Positions 26,632-35,333 of a DNA stretch of 64,000 nt are shown here, piece by piece; position 1 is the stretch's first letter; each line of letters begins with the position of its first letter. The stretch spans positions 520,049 through 584,048 of the forward strand of contig NZ_QPMK01000003.1 in assembly GCF_003344785.1 (NCBI RefSeq), in the 5' to 3' direction. Position numbers and translations under genes: made by a program. The notes under the pieces were generated by a model. It made no database searches. It had not been told where the DNA came from and was given only the letters and a program-made list of their open reading frames with translations. This DNA comes from Thalassococcus profundi (GTDB taxonomy: Bacteria > Pseudomonadota > Alphaproteobacteria > Rhodobacterales > Rhodobacteraceae).

Positions 26632-27350
26632 GCCTGCCCGAAGGATTCCTCGAGCTTTACGCCGGTGCCGACCGACAGGGGCCGGGCACCACCTCGGATG
26701 TCGTCTGGGCGCTGAACGAAAGCGGGCTGTCGGGCCGGATCAAGGTGCTGGACGCCGGCTGCGGCACCGGGGCGGACAGCTGGACCCTGGCCCAGGCGCT
26801 GCCCGAGGCGCAGATCGAGGCCGTCGACACGGCGGCGCCCTTCGTGGAGGCGGCACAAGCGCGGCTGCGCGCCTTCGGTCCGCAGGTCACGGTGCGGGAG
26901 GGCGACATGGCCGGTGCGCCGGGACCGTATGATCTGATCTGGTGTGCCGGGGCGCTCTATTTCCTCGGCGTGACCGAGGGGCTGCGCGCCTGGCGCGAGG
27001 CGCTGGAGCCGGGCGGCTGGGTGGCGTTTTCGCATCCCGTGCACCTGTCGGACAGCCCGAGCGCCGCGGCGCGGGCCTTTTGGCAGGGCGAAGGCGAGAT
27101 CGGAACGGTCGAGGATCTGCGGGCGCGGGTGGCCGGGGCGGGCTATGCCCTGCGGGGCGAACGGATGCTCGTCGGCGCGCCATGGAAAGCCTATTACGAC
27201 GCCCTGCGCGCGGCCATCTCCGAGGCCCGGGCGACCGGACGGGCAGCGGTACTGGCCCCGGCCATCGAAGGCGCGGAGACGGAAATCGCGCGCTGGGAGG
27301 CCGCCCGCGACGAGATCGCCTATGCGCTGATGCTGGTGCAGCCTGAGTGA
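26628..27350 (+). CDS. Class I SAM-dependent methyltransferase
   Basis: A 240-residue protein with a methyltransferase Rossmann fold: motif I VLDAGCGTGAD near residues 40-50, motif II around IEAVDTA, and DLIWCAGALYFLG in place of motif IV. The substrate is unknown. It overlaps the citramalate synthase stop by four bases (ATGA) and the next gene by four (GTGA), so the three genes are translationally coupled. Confidence 0.82.
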   Translation: MSLPEGFLELYAGADRQGPGTTSDVVWALNESGLSGRIKVLDAGCGTGADSWTLAQALPEAQIEAVDTAAPFVEAAQARLRAFGPQVTVREGDMAGAPGPYDLIWCAGALYFLGVTEGLRAWREALEPGGWVAFSHPVHLSDSPSAAARAFWQGEGEIGTVEDLRARVAGAGYALRGERMLVGAPWKAYYDALRAAISEARATGRAAVLAPAIEGAETEIARWEAARDEIAYALMLVQPE

Positions 27351-28129
27351 CCACGACGCCGTCCTTCGACGCCGACGTGACCGCCTGCGCGGCCCTGGTC
27401 GAGCGCGGCGATCCCGAGCGCTTTGCCAGTGTCATGGCCGGGCCTGTGGCGGCGCGGGCGGTGCTGTTCCCGATCTATGCCTTCAACCTCGAAGTGGCGC
27501 GGGCGCCCTGGGTGACCTCGGAGCCGATGATCGGGGAGATGCGCCTGCAATGGTGGCGCGACGCGCTGGACGAGATCCGCGAGGGGCGCACGGTGCGCCG
27601 GCACGAGGTGGTCACGCCTCTGGCGCGGGTGCTGACGCCCGGGACTGCCGAGCGGCTCGATGCGCTGATCGCGGCGCGGCGCTGGGATTTGTATCGCGAT
27701 GCCTTCGAGGATGCGGGGCATTTCGCGCAGTACCTCGAACGGACCGGCGGCATCCTGATGCAGGTGGCCGTCGCGGCGCTGGGAGAGGATGTGCCGGAGC
27801 AGGCGATGGATGCGGGCTATGCGCTGGGACTGGCGGGCTTCCTGCGCGCGGTGCCCGAGCTCGAATCCAAGGGCCGGGTGCCGCTGGTCGACGGACGGAC
27901 CGAGGCGGTGGCGGTGCTGGCACAGGATGGGCTGATGCGCCTCGACCGCGCGATGCGCGTGCCGGTGCCGCAGGCCGCACGGCCCGCGTTGCTGTCAGCC
28001 TGGGCGGCGCGGCCGGTGCTGCGCCAGGCGGTTCGGGATCCGCGCCGCGTGTCGCAAGGGACGCTCGGACTTTCCGAACTGGGCAAGCGGCTGCGGTTGC
28101 TGCGGGTGGCGGCGACGGGACGGGTGTGA
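27347..28129 (+). CDS. Squalene/phytoene synthase family protein (NDUFAF6-like)
   Basis: A 260-residue protein of the trans-isoprenyl diphosphate synthase fold, starting at a GTG that overlaps the preceding stop. The region AFNLEVARAPWVTSEPMIGEMRLQWWRDALDEIREG aligns with the first aspartate-rich region of phytoene synthases, but the canonical DxxxD spacing is not evident, and there are no carotenoid genes nearby. This resembles the NDUFAF6 group, implicated in respiratory complex I assembly. A catalytic role in terpenoid synthesis is therefore doubtful. (The motif text above spans residues about 44-79.). Confidence 0.7.
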   Translation: MTTTPSFDADVTACAALVERGDPERFASVMAGPVAARAVLFPIYAFNLEVARAPWVTSEPMIGEMRLQWWRDALDEIREGRTVRRHEVVTPLARVLTPGTAERLDALIAARRWDLYRDAFEDAGHFAQYLERTGGILMQVAVAALGEDVPEQAMDAGYALGLAGFLRAVPELESKGRVPLVDGRTEAVAVLAQDGLMRLDRAMRVPVPQAARPALLSAWAARPVLRQAVRDPRRVSQGTLGLSELGKRLRLLRVAATGRV

Positions 28130-28207
28130 CCGTCTGTGTCGAAGTGTGGGATCCTTCTGCCGGGCGGCGCTATCGGACACTGGGGGCGCGCCCAGACCGT
28201 CGTAAAG

Positions 28208-28257
28208 CTGGGGGGCCGGCCCCCCAGACCCCCCGGAGGTTTAATGGCAAGATGAAG
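28208..28257 (+). repeat. Repeat B copy 2
   Basis: A perfect 20-bp palindrome (arm CTGGGGGGCC, 28208-28227) is followed by a short spacer, CCCCGGAGGTTTAATGG and the tail GGCAAGATGAAG ending at 28257. It lies 79 bases after the phytoene-synthase-family gene. The tail is shared with repeat A and repeat B copy 1. It could act as the transcription end of the preceding operon, but lacks a clean T-tract. The rest of the 293-base gap to 28422 shows nothing recognisable. Confidence 0.8.
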
Positions 28258-28422
28258 CGGGATCGGGCTGCCTGTGCTGCGCGTCGATCCGTGTGGTCGG
28301 GGCGTTGTGCAGGTCACTGGCCGGCGCGGGCACCGGGTTTGACTCGATTGCGTCGCGACGGCGCGGCCGGTTCCGGGACAATGGGTCGAGGGCGGGTCGG
28401 GCGCGAGCGTCGCGGCGCGGGG

Positions 28423-29685
28423 TCAGGCCTGCTGCGCCCTGGGCCGCATCAGCAGCCAGATGAGCGCGCCGCCCGCCAAGGCGAGGAATGGCGCCATGGC
28501 GAGGTTGACGGCGGTCCAGCCAGCCTCGGCCGAGCCGCCGGAGCAGTTCATCAGCCCGCCGCTTGCGAGCGATGCAATCGTCACGCCGCCGAAGACCAGC
28601 AGGTCGTTCATGCCCTGCATCCGGCCGCGCTCATGTGGTGCGTGGGCTTCGGCCAGCATCGTGGTGGCGCCGATGAAGCCGAAGTTCCAGCCCAACCCCA
28701 GCAGGATGAGAGCCACGAAGAAATTCTCGAGCGCTACGCCGCTGAGCGCCACGGCTCCGGCGGCGGCGAGGATCACGAGGCCCGCGGCGACGATGCGTTC
28801 GGTGCCGAAACGGGCGATCAGGTGGCCGGTGAAGAACGACGGCGCGAACATCGCCAGCACGTGGCCGGTCACCACGTCGGCGGCGTCGGATTTGTCGAAG
28901 CCGCAGCCGACGACCGCCAGCGGCGTCGAGGTCATCACCAGGTTCATCAGCGCGTAGCTGACCATGGCGCAGATCACCGCCACGGCGATGCGCGGGGTGG
29001 TGAGAAGCTCCCACCGGGAGCGGCCCCTGGGGGCATCCTCGGCCGGGACGGGCGGTTTCGGGATGTCGAGGAAGAGAAACAGCAGCGCGCCCACGAGGTT
29101 GACGGCGATCACCGCGATGTAGGTGCCGATGAAGGGCACCACATAGGCATCGGCGGTCAGCTTGACCATCTGCGGGCCGATGATGGCCGACACGAGCCCG
29201 CCCGCCAGCACGTAGGAGATCGCCTTGGGCCGGAAATCCTCCGACGCGGTGTCGGCGGCGGCGAAGCGGTAGAAGCCCTGTGCCGACATGTAGATGCCGG
29301 TGAGGAAGCTGCCCGCGAGGAAGACCGGGAAGGAGGCGAGGTACAGGCCCCAGGCGCCCACGGCGCCCCCGAGCGCGCCGCCCAACGCGCCGACGAAGAA
29401 CCCGGCGCGGCGGCCGAAGCGCTGCATGAACCAGGAAATCGGCGTCGCGGTCAGCATCGACCCCAGCACGATCAGCGAGATCGGCAGCGTCGCGAAACAG
29501 ATGTTGGAGGCCAGCGACTGGCCGGCCAGCCCGCCGATGGTGAAGATCATCGGCATCTGCGAGCCCAGCAGCGCCTGGGCCATCACGAGTACGATCACAT
29601 TGCGCCGGGCGCGGGTATCTGAGGCTTGCATGACGCTGGCGTAGACCGCGGCGCGCAGGGCTGCAAGAGGCGACGTGATTGTCAT
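28423..29685 (-). CDS. MFS transporter
   Basis: A 420-residue major facilitator protein with 12 predicted helices. The signature after helix 2 appears as SWFMQRFGRRAGFFVGAL, and the central loop is PPVPAEDAPRGRSRWELL (near residue 215). A charged cytoplasmic N-terminus precedes the first helix. Substrate unknown. The start at 29685 is the longest; an internal ATG at 29631 (MQASDTRARR) is equally plausible because neither has a good ribosome-binding site. It diverges from the precorrin reductase-like gene. Confidence 0.85.
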   Translation of the reverse strand: MTITSPLAALRAAVYASVMQASDTRARRNVIVLVMAQALLGSQMPMIFTIGGLAGQSLASNICFATLPISLIVLGSMLTATPISWFMQRFGRRAGFFVGALGGALGGAVGAWGLYLASFPVFLAGSFLTGIYMSAQGFYRFAAADTASEDFRPKAISYVLAGGLVSAIIGPQMVKLTADAYVVPFIGTYIAVIAVNLVGALLFLFLDIPKPPVPAEDAPRGRSRWELLTTPRIAVAVICAMVSYALMNLVMTSTPLAVVGCGFDKSDAADVVTGHVLAMFAPSFFTGHLIARFGTERIVAAGLVILAAAGAVALSGVALENFFVALILLGLGWNFGFIGATTMLAEAHAPHERGRMQGMNDLLVFGGVTIASLASGGLMNCSGGSAEAGWTAVNLAMAPFLALAGGALIWLLMRPRAQQA

Positions 29686-29719
29686 GGCGGGCGCGCGCCC
29701 GGGCGGCTATGACCGGCGC

Positions 29720-30436
29720 ATGGCACGGACGGATCACAGCGGGGTTCTGATCGTCGGCGGCTCGGCCGAGGCGCGGCGGCTCGCCCGTGCGCTGCCGGGG
29801 GCGCAGGTGCGGCTGGGCGTGCCGGAGCGGCAGGCGGGGCACTGGCCGGTGCCGCCGGTCACCGGCTCCTTGGATGCCACGACCCTGATGGGGGTCCGCG
29901 CGGTGATCGAGGCGGCGCATCCCTGCGACGTGGCGCTGGCGTGGCACGCGGCGCGGGTCTGCGCGGAGCTGGGTCTCCCGCATCTGCAACTGGTGCGTCC
30001 GGCCTGGCGGTCGGGCCGCCGCGACCGCTGGGTGCCGGTCCGGCGGGCGCGGGACGTGGCTGCGGTGATCCCGGCCGGCGCGCGGGTCTTTGCCACGCTG
30101 GGACGGGGCTTGCTGCCGGAGCTGCGCCGGCTCGACGCGACGGTGCTGGCGCGGGTGATCGGCGAGGCGGAGCGGCCGTTTCCGCTGCGGCACGGGCGGT
30201 TTATTCCCGGCGACGGACCTTTTAGCTTGGACGATGAAATCCGGCTGCTGCGGGGTCTGCGGATCGACTGGCTGGTGCTGCGCAACGCCGGCGGGCCGGG
30301 GGGCTGGCCCAAGCTGGCCGCGGCACGGGCGCTCGGCCTGCCAGTTGCGATGGTGGCGCGGCCCGCGCGGCCTCCGGGACCGCGGGTTGGGACGGTGGAA
30401 GAGGCGTTGAGATGGACGAAGTCACAGGTCGGGTGA
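29720..30436 (+). CDS. Precorrin-6A reductase-like protein (CobK/CbiJ family)
   Basis: A 238-residue protein with the CobK/CbiJ layout: N-terminal nucleotide-binding VLIVGGSAEARRLARAL, the AAHPCDVALAWHAARVC block in place of the usual DATHPFA region, and GDGPFSLDDEIRLLRGLRID followed by LVLRNAGG, where family members usually have KNSGG. CobK reduces precorrin-6A with NADPH in cobalamin synthesis. No other cob gene is in the window, so it may be a displaced pathway gene or a divergent homologue. The ATG at 29720 has only a weak ribosome-binding site. Confidence 0.72.
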   Translation: MARTDHSGVLIVGGSAEARRLARALPGAQVRLGVPERQAGHWPVPPVTGSLDATTLMGVRAVIEAAHPCDVALAWHAARVCAELGLPHLQLVRPAWRSGRRDRWVPVRRARDVAAVIPAGARVFATLGRGLLPELRRLDATVLARVIGEAERPFPLRHGRFIPGDGPFSLDDEIRLLRGLRIDWLVLRNAGGPGGWPKLAAARALGLPVAMVARPARPPGPRVGTVEEALRWTKSQVG

Positions 30437-31050
30437 TCCGGGGCGACGCCTGCGTCGCGGAAGGCGCGGCCTGGCTGGCGCGGCACGAGCCGCGCTTTGC
30501 CCGCGCGCTGGAAGAGACCGGGCCGCTGCCGCTGCGGCTGCGCCCGGACGGGTTTGCGCAGCTTCTGAGCGCGATCTGCTCGCAGCAGGTCAGCGTCGCC
30601 AGCGCCCGCGCGATCTGGGCCAAGCTTGAGGCGGCGGGGATGGTGACGCCGGAGGCGATCCTCGCGGTCACCGACGACGACCTGCGCGGCCTCGGACTCA
30701 GCCGTCAGAAGGCGCGCTATGCGCGGGCGCTGGCCGAGGCCGGGATCGACTACGATGCGCTGCGCAGCGAACCCACCGACGACGTTGTCAAGAAGCTGAC
30801 CGCCGTGACTGGCATCGGTGTCTGGACGGCGGAAATCTATGCGATGTTCAGCCTCGGCCGGGCGGATGTCTTTGCCCCGGGCGATCTGGCCTTGCAAGAG
30901 GGCGCGCGGCTGCTCTTCGATCTGCCCGAGCGACCGAAGGATCGGGCGCTGCGGCAGATGGCCGAAGGTTGGCGCCCGTGGAGATCGGTTGCGGCGCGCA
31001 CGCTCTGGGCCTACTACCACGTGAGAAAACAGAGAGAGGGCATCGCATGA
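30412..31050 (+). CDS. alkA: DNA-3-methyladenine glycosylase II (AlkA-type HhH-GPD)
   Basis: A base-excision repair glycosylase removing alkylated purines. The 212-residue protein contains the helix-hairpin-helix LTAVTGIGVWTAEIYAMF followed by the catalytic aspartate in FAPGDLAL (about residues 155-160), and the N-terminal block LLSAICSQQVSVASARAI. It lacks the N-terminal AlkA domain of E. coli, as do most short bacterial homologues. It overlaps the upstream gene by 25 bases and the esterase gene by four, so these are co-transcribed. Confidence 0.87.
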   Translation: MDEVTGRVIRGDACVAEGAAWLARHEPRFARALEETGPLPLRLRPDGFAQLLSAICSQQVSVASARAIWAKLEAAGMVTPEAILAVTDDDLRGLGLSRQKARYARALAEAGIDYDALRSEPTDDVVKKLTAVTGIGVWTAEIYAMFSLGRADVFAPGDLALQEGARLLFDLPERPKDRALRQMAEGWRPWRSVAARTLWAYYHVRKQREGIA

Positions 31051-31712
31051 CACGGGTTTTGCAGGCGGAAAAGCGGGCGCCGGTCTCGGGAGAGACAAGG
31101 TCCTGCGTGGTGTTCCTGCACGGCTACGGGGCCAATGGCGCGGACCTTCTGGGCCTGGCCGACCCGCTGGGCGAGCACTTGCCGGACACGCTGTTCGTGG
31201 CGCCCGACGCGCCCGAGGCCTGTGCGGGCGCGCCCTTCGGCTTCCAGTGGTTCCCGATCCCCTGGATCGACGGATCGAGCGAGGAAGAGGCCGAGGCGGG
31301 GCTATTGCGTGCGGCGGAGGATTTGGACGCCTTCCTTGATGCGCTGATGGTCGACGAGGACCTGTTGCCCGAGCAGGTGGTGCTTTTCGGCTTTTCGCAG
31401 GGCACGATGATGAGCCTGCACGTGGCGCCGCGCCGCGAGGATCCGGTGGCGGGGATCGTCGCCTTTTCCGGGCGGCTCTTGCAGCCCGAACTGCTGGCGG
31501 ACCAGGCCATCAGCCGTCCGCCGGTCCTGCTGGTGCACGGCGACCAAGACGACGTTGTGCCGCCGCAATCGCTGCCCGCGGCGGCGGAGGCGCTGCAGGA
31601 GGCCGGTTGGACGGACGTCTTTGCCCATATCATGAAGGGCACGGCGCATGGCATCGCGCCGGACGGGCTGTCGGTGGCGCTGGCCTTCATGCGGGACAAG
31701 TGCAACCTGTGA
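31047..31712 (+). CDS. Phospholipase/carboxylesterase family hydrolase
   Basis: A 221-residue alpha/beta hydrolase of the acyl-protein thioesterase/carboxylesterase group. The nucleophile serine sits in GFSQG (about 118-122), the acid in HGDQDDVVP and the histidine in GTAHGI, the normal triad order; VVFLHGYGANGADLLGLA forms the oxyanion region. The ATG overlaps the glycosylase stop (ATGA), which fixes the start. No signal peptide. Likely acts on short-chain esters or thioesters; the specific substrate is unknown. Confidence 0.87.
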   Translation: MTRVLQAEKRAPVSGETRSCVVFLHGYGANGADLLGLADPLGEHLPDTLFVAPDAPEACAGAPFGFQWFPIPWIDGSSEEEAEAGLLRAAEDLDAFLDALMVDEDLLPEQVVLFGFSQGTMMSLHVAPRREDPVAGIVAFSGRLLQPELLADQAISRPPVLLVHGDQDDVVPPQSLPAAAEALQEAGWTDVFAHIMKGTAHGIAPDGLSVALAFMRDKCNL

Positions 31713-31730
31713 TCTGTGGCTGAGCGCGGC

Positions 31731-32168
31731 CTAGCCGTCGTCCCAGAGCCAAGGCTCCGCGAATTCGATGGAATTGCCGCAGGGGTCGCGGAAATAGAGC
31801 GACTGGGCGCCGTTGGGCCAGGCGAATTCGGTTTCGATGTCGATCCCGGCGGCGGTGAGGCGGTCGCGCCACCGGGCGATGGCTTCGGCGGGCATGGCGA
31901 AACAGACGTGACCGGGCCCATGCGCACCATGCGGCGGCACCGGCATCCTGGGATTGCCCGGCGGCTTCGCGGTCTCGTGGGGATTGAAGACCAGCAGCGT
32001 GCCGGTGCCCACGCGAAAGAACACGTGCCGGTCGCCGACGCGCTGGATCCGGGGCAGCCCAAGCACGTCGCCGTAGAACGCTTCGGCACGGTCGAGATCG
32101 TCGCAGTAGATCGCCGCTTCGAGAAGATGCGGCGGCAGTGGGGCGGGGGGCAGGTCGGGCGGTGTCAT
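31731..32168 (-). CDS. VOC family (glyoxalase-like) protein
   Basis: A 145-residue VOC protein with LLEAAIYCDDLDRAEAFY at the start of module 1 and GPGHVCFAMPAEAIARW at module 2, ending YFRDPCGNSIEFAEPWLW with the metal-ligand Glu. It is unrelated in detail to the VOC protein at 22723. It converges on the esterase gene, 18 bases away. Substrate unknown. Confidence 0.85.
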   Translation of the reverse strand: MTPPDLPPAPLPPHLLEAAIYCDDLDRAEAFYGDVLGLPRIQRVGDRHVFFRVGTGTLLVFNPHETAKPPGNPRMPVPPHGAHGPGHVCFAMPAEAIARWRDRLTAAGIDIETEFAWPNGAQSLYFRDPCGNSIEFAEPWLWDDG

Positions 32169-32336
32169 GCGCCCAATCTAGAGCCTTGAGCAAGCCGGTG
32201 CATCCCCTGCGGAGGATGTGGCGGAACCCCGCCACCCTGCGCCGCCTCCCGGCCTGCGCCGCGCCGTCCGATCGCCTGTCAAATGAGCGTTACATGACCG
32301 GGTTACCCCTGCGGCAGACACCGCATATTGCGGGGC

Positions 32337-32364
32337 TTGCCAGAAGGCTTCCGCGATATATAGT
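32337..32364 (+). promoter_or_regulatory. Candidate sigma70-type promoter for the HNH nuclease gene
   Basis: TTGCCA (32337-32342) and TATAGT (32359-32364) are separated by 16 bases and lie about 75 bases before the ATG at 32440. The AT-rich ATATATAG tract stands out in an otherwise GC-rich gap. Assigned only by sequence resemblance. Confidence 0.4.
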
Positions 32365-32439
32365 GATCGTGACTGGGGCGGGGTGTCCCGCTCTGGTGCT
32401 TGGAATGGACCGGCAGGCAGGGCAGGAGACGAGTCCCAG

Positions 32440-33024
32440 ATGAGTGGCGATTTCAGAACGGCTTTTGTACGCGAACCGGGGGCGCTGCGGCATTACCCGG
32501 CGCTTGTGCTCAACGCGGATTACCGGCCCTTGTCCTACTATCCGCTGAGCCTCTGGCCCTGGCAGGAAGCGGTCAAGGCGGCCTTCCTCGACCGGGTCGA
32601 CATCGTGTCGGAATACGACGAGGTGGTGCGCAGTCCAAGGATCAGCCTGCGCATCCCCAGCGTGGTGGTGCTGAAAGATTACGTCAAACCCCAGAAGCGC
32701 GTGGCCTTCACGCGCTTCAATCTTTTTCTGAGGGACGAATTCCTCTGCCAGTACTGCGGCAGCAAGGGCGACCTGACCTTCGATCACGTCGTGCCCCGCG
32801 CCAGCGGCGGCATCACCTCGTGGGAGAACGTCGTCGCCGCCTGTGCGCCCTGCAACCTGCGCAAGGGATCGAAGAGCCTGCGACAGTCCGGCCTGTCGCT
32901 GCGCAAGCCGCCGCGGCGGCCGGGATCGCAGGAACTGCTGAACATGGGGCGGAAGTTTCCGCCGAACCACCTGCACGAAAGCTGGATGGACTTCCTGTAC
33001 TGGGATGCGGAGCTCGAGGCGTAA
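32440..33024 (+). CDS. HNH endonuclease family protein
   Basis: A 194-residue protein with a C-terminal HNH domain: zinc cysteines in CQYCG and CAPCN, and the core LTFDHVVPRASGGITSWENV, where the DH pair and later N are the metal/catalytic residues. The N-terminus (HYPALVLNADYRPLSYYPL) is the conserved feature of a chromosomal HNH protein common in alphaproteobacteria and cyanobacteria, of unknown role. AGGAG lies 11 bases before the ATG. There are no phage or restriction genes next to it. Confidence 0.88.
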   Translation: MSGDFRTAFVREPGALRHYPALVLNADYRPLSYYPLSLWPWQEAVKAAFLDRVDIVSEYDEVVRSPRISLRIPSVVVLKDYVKPQKRVAFTRFNLFLRDEFLCQYCGSKGDLTFDHVVPRASGGITSWENVVAACAPCNLRKGSKSLRQSGLSLRKPPRRPGSQELLNMGRKFPPNHLHESWMDFLYWDAELEA

Positions 33025-33059
33025 CACCGCCCGGCCGAAGCCGGACGGCTTGAAGGCTC

Positions 33060-34082
33060 TCAGGCCACGGCCTGTCGCACGCTGGCGAAACTCACCAGCT
33101 TGCGCGCCTGTTCGTCCCAGAGGTGCAGCCGCGCGCAGCGGAAGCTGTCCAGCAACGTCATGCGTGAACAGTCCACGAGTTCGGTATGGTCCTTGAGCAC
33201 CTGCGGCAGCCGGTAGAAAGGTATGCGGCTGTAAAGGTGGTGAACGTGGTGGATGCCGATATTCACCGTGAACCAGCGCAGCACCGGCGGCAGGTCGTAA
33301 TGCGAACTGCCGTGCAGCGCAGCTTCGTGCAGCTGCCAATCGGCGCCGTCGTCCCAGTGGGTTTCTTCGAACTGGTGCTGGACGTAGAACAGCCAAACAC
33401 CGATCGACGCGGCCGTCAGGGTGCTGGGCAGAAAGACCAAGGCCAGCGCCTGCCAGCCGAATTGCCAGGCGACGAGGCCCAGCAGCACGGCAAGCGCAAG
33501 GTTGGTTCCCATCGCGCTGACCCAGCAGCGTTTGTCCTTCATCAGGCCCATCGGCACCCGGTTCATCAGCAGGAACTGGTAGCCCGGCCCCAGCCCGAAC
33601 ATCACCAGCGGGTGCCGGTAGGCGCGGTATTGCAGCCGTCCCAGCCAGCCGCGGCTGCGGTATTCCGCGACCGTCAGCGTGGTGATGTCGCCGATACCCC
33701 GCTGCGACAGGTCGCCCGCGTGGCTGTGGTGGATCGCATGGGCGCGGCGCCAGACGTCATAGGGCGTGACCGTCAGCACGCCCAGGGTCCGCCCGACCCA
33801 GTCACTGAGCCGGCGATTGTTGAAGAACGAGCCATGGCCGCAATCGTGCTGAATGCCGAAAAGCCGGATCAGGAAGCCGCCGTTGAGAACCGACACCAGC
33901 ACCGCCGCGAGAAGGCTGTGGTCCATAAGCCAGATCGCCACGGCCCAGAGCCCGAGGAAGGGCAGGATGCTCACAGCAAGTTCGAAAGTGCTGCGGGCGG
34001 TGTCGGGATCCCGGTACTGCGCCAGGATCCGTACCCAGTCGCGCGCGGCCCGCGGTTCGGGCGGCGTGGAAGTCTCTGTCAT
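33060..34082 (-). CDS. Membrane fatty acid desaturase
   Basis: A 340-residue di-iron membrane desaturase. The three histidine boxes are HDCGH (about residue 79), HAIHHSH (about 115) and HHVHH (about 278), with paired helices between them (PFLGLWAVAIWLMDHSLLAA; ALAVLLGLVAWQFGW). It should introduce a double bond into an acyl chain or a related lipid; position specificity is unknown. Converges on the HNH gene; a short C-terminal arginine/serine-containing tail follows the last box. Confidence 0.9.
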   Translation of the reverse strand: MTETSTPPEPRAARDWVRILAQYRDPDTARSTFELAVSILPFLGLWAVAIWLMDHSLLAAVLVSVLNGGFLIRLFGIQHDCGHGSFFNNRRLSDWVGRTLGVLTVTPYDVWRRAHAIHHSHAGDLSQRGIGDITTLTVAEYRSRGWLGRLQYRAYRHPLVMFGLGPGYQFLLMNRVPMGLMKDKRCWVSAMGTNLALAVLLGLVAWQFGWQALALVFLPSTLTAASIGVWLFYVQHQFEETHWDDGADWQLHEAALHGSSHYDLPPVLRWFTVNIGIHHVHHLYSRIPFYRLPQVLKDHTELVDCSRMTLLDSFRCARLHLWDEQARKLVSFASVRQAVA

Positions 34083-34260
34083 CTACTGCTCGGTTTCTTG
34101 TGAAAAGTGATGCACCCTAGCGCTCTTCGCCGTTGGAAAGAAGCAGAACCTGTCCTGCAACGACGGCTTTTTTCCGCTATGGCCCGCCCGGCTCGGGGCG
34201 CTTTGCGGCGCCGGCGGCAACCGGCTTGGCGTTGCACGCGGCGCCCGGTATAGGCGCGGG

Positions 34261-35151
34261 ATGACCGATGCGCGCCTGTCCTTTCTTGCCAGTTTCATCA
34301 CCGCGGGCACCGGGATGCTCTGGGGCTTTTACTGGCTGCCGGTGCGCCGCGTGGAAGAGGCGGGGCTGTCCGGCGCCTGGGGCTCTTTGGTCATCGTCGC
34401 GCTGGCGGCGCTGCTGCTGATGCCGGTGGCGTTTGCCCGGCGGGCGCATTTGCGATCGGCCGATCCCGGCGCGTTGGCGGCGGTGGCGCTTGGCGGCGGA
34501 GCCTTCGTGCTTTACTCGGTGGGGCTGGTCTATGGCCGGGTTGCCATCGTGGTGCTGCTGTTCTTCCTCACGCCGGTCTGGAGCGTGCTGCTGGCGCGTT
34601 TCGTTCTGGGCTGGCACACGCCGCGGCTGCGGCTCATGGCGATCGGCCTTGGGCTCTGCGGTCTTGCCGTAATGCTGAGCGCGGGCGGGACGGTGCCCTG
34701 GCCGCGCAGTACGGGCGAATGGTGCGGGCTCGTGTCGGGGCTGCTCTGGTCGCTGGCGACGACTGGTATCCGCCTGCGGCCCGCCATGGCCCCGCCCGAG
34801 GCGACGTTCATCTTTGCCTGCGGAGCCTGCGTCATGGCCGCCATCGCGGCTCCGCTGTTCGCACCCTGGACGCCGGGCCTGCTGACGCAGGCGCTGCCGT
34901 CGGCCTTCGGCTGGGCGCTGGCGGCGGCGGGGCTGTGGTGGGCGTTGTCCATGGCGGGACTCATGTGGGCCACGGCGCGGCTGGAACCGGCGCGGGTCGG
35001 CATCCTGCTGATGTCCGAAGTGCTGGTGGCGGCCGTTTCGGCGGCCTGGCTTGCCGGAGAGACGCTCAACAGCGTTGAGCTCGCAGGTGGCGCGCTGGTC
35101 CTTTGCGCCGGGCTGTTCGAAGTCTGGCCGGTGCGCAAGCCGCGGGGGTAG
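34261..35151 (+). CDS. EamA family (DMT superfamily) transporter
   Basis: A 296-residue protein with ten hydrophobic helices in two EamA repeats; the first repeat contains GMLWGFYWLPVRRVEEAGL and the second ends LLMSEVLVAAVSAAWLAGE, the typical closing motif. Substrate unknown; relatives export amino acids or other metabolites. The 178-base gap to the divergent desaturase gene contains its promoter, not clearly recognised. Confidence 0.87.
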   Translation: MTDARLSFLASFITAGTGMLWGFYWLPVRRVEEAGLSGAWGSLVIVALAALLLMPVAFARRAHLRSADPGALAAVALGGGAFVLYSVGLVYGRVAIVVLLFFLTPVWSVLLARFVLGWHTPRLRLMAIGLGLCGLAVMLSAGGTVPWPRSTGEWCGLVSGLLWSLATTGIRLRPAMAPPEATFIFACGACVMAAIAAPLFAPWTPGLLTQALPSAFGWALAAAGLWWALSMAGLMWATARLEPARVGILLMSEVLVAAVSAAWLAGETLNSVELAGGALVLCAGLFEVWPVRKPRG

Positions 35152-35284
35152 GGCGGCGTGCATCCGATGCGATGTCCGGGAGCAGGGCGTCACGGAACCA
35201 AGGCTGTCGTGTCATCGCTTTTCCGCGATGGGATTCATCGAGCCCGGCGGCGTCAGCCGGGCGCGCTTGGCATCCGCAGCCATG

Positions 35285-35308
35285 AAAAAGGCCGCCCGGA
35301 GGCGGCCT
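35285..35308 (-). terminator. Rho-independent terminator of the bactofilin operon
   Basis: Read on the minus strand: an 8-bp stem AGGCCGCC/GGCGGCCT with a four-base loop, followed by a run of T (AAAA at 35285-35288 on the plus strand). It lies about 25 bases after the bactofilin stop, in the gap between convergent genes. The remaining gap to 35152 shows nothing else. Confidence 0.82.
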
Positions 35309-35333
35309 CGATATCGTTCGGATCAGGACGGGC

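Noticed and set aside
28261..28422. Gene in the gap after repeat B copy 2
   Set aside because: Open frames here are arginine- and glycine-rich shadows without homology or start signals.
32440..33024. HNH nuclease as part of a phage or restriction system
   Set aside because: Its neighbours are ordinary chromosomal genes and its N-terminal domain matches a widespread housekeeping-type HNH protein.
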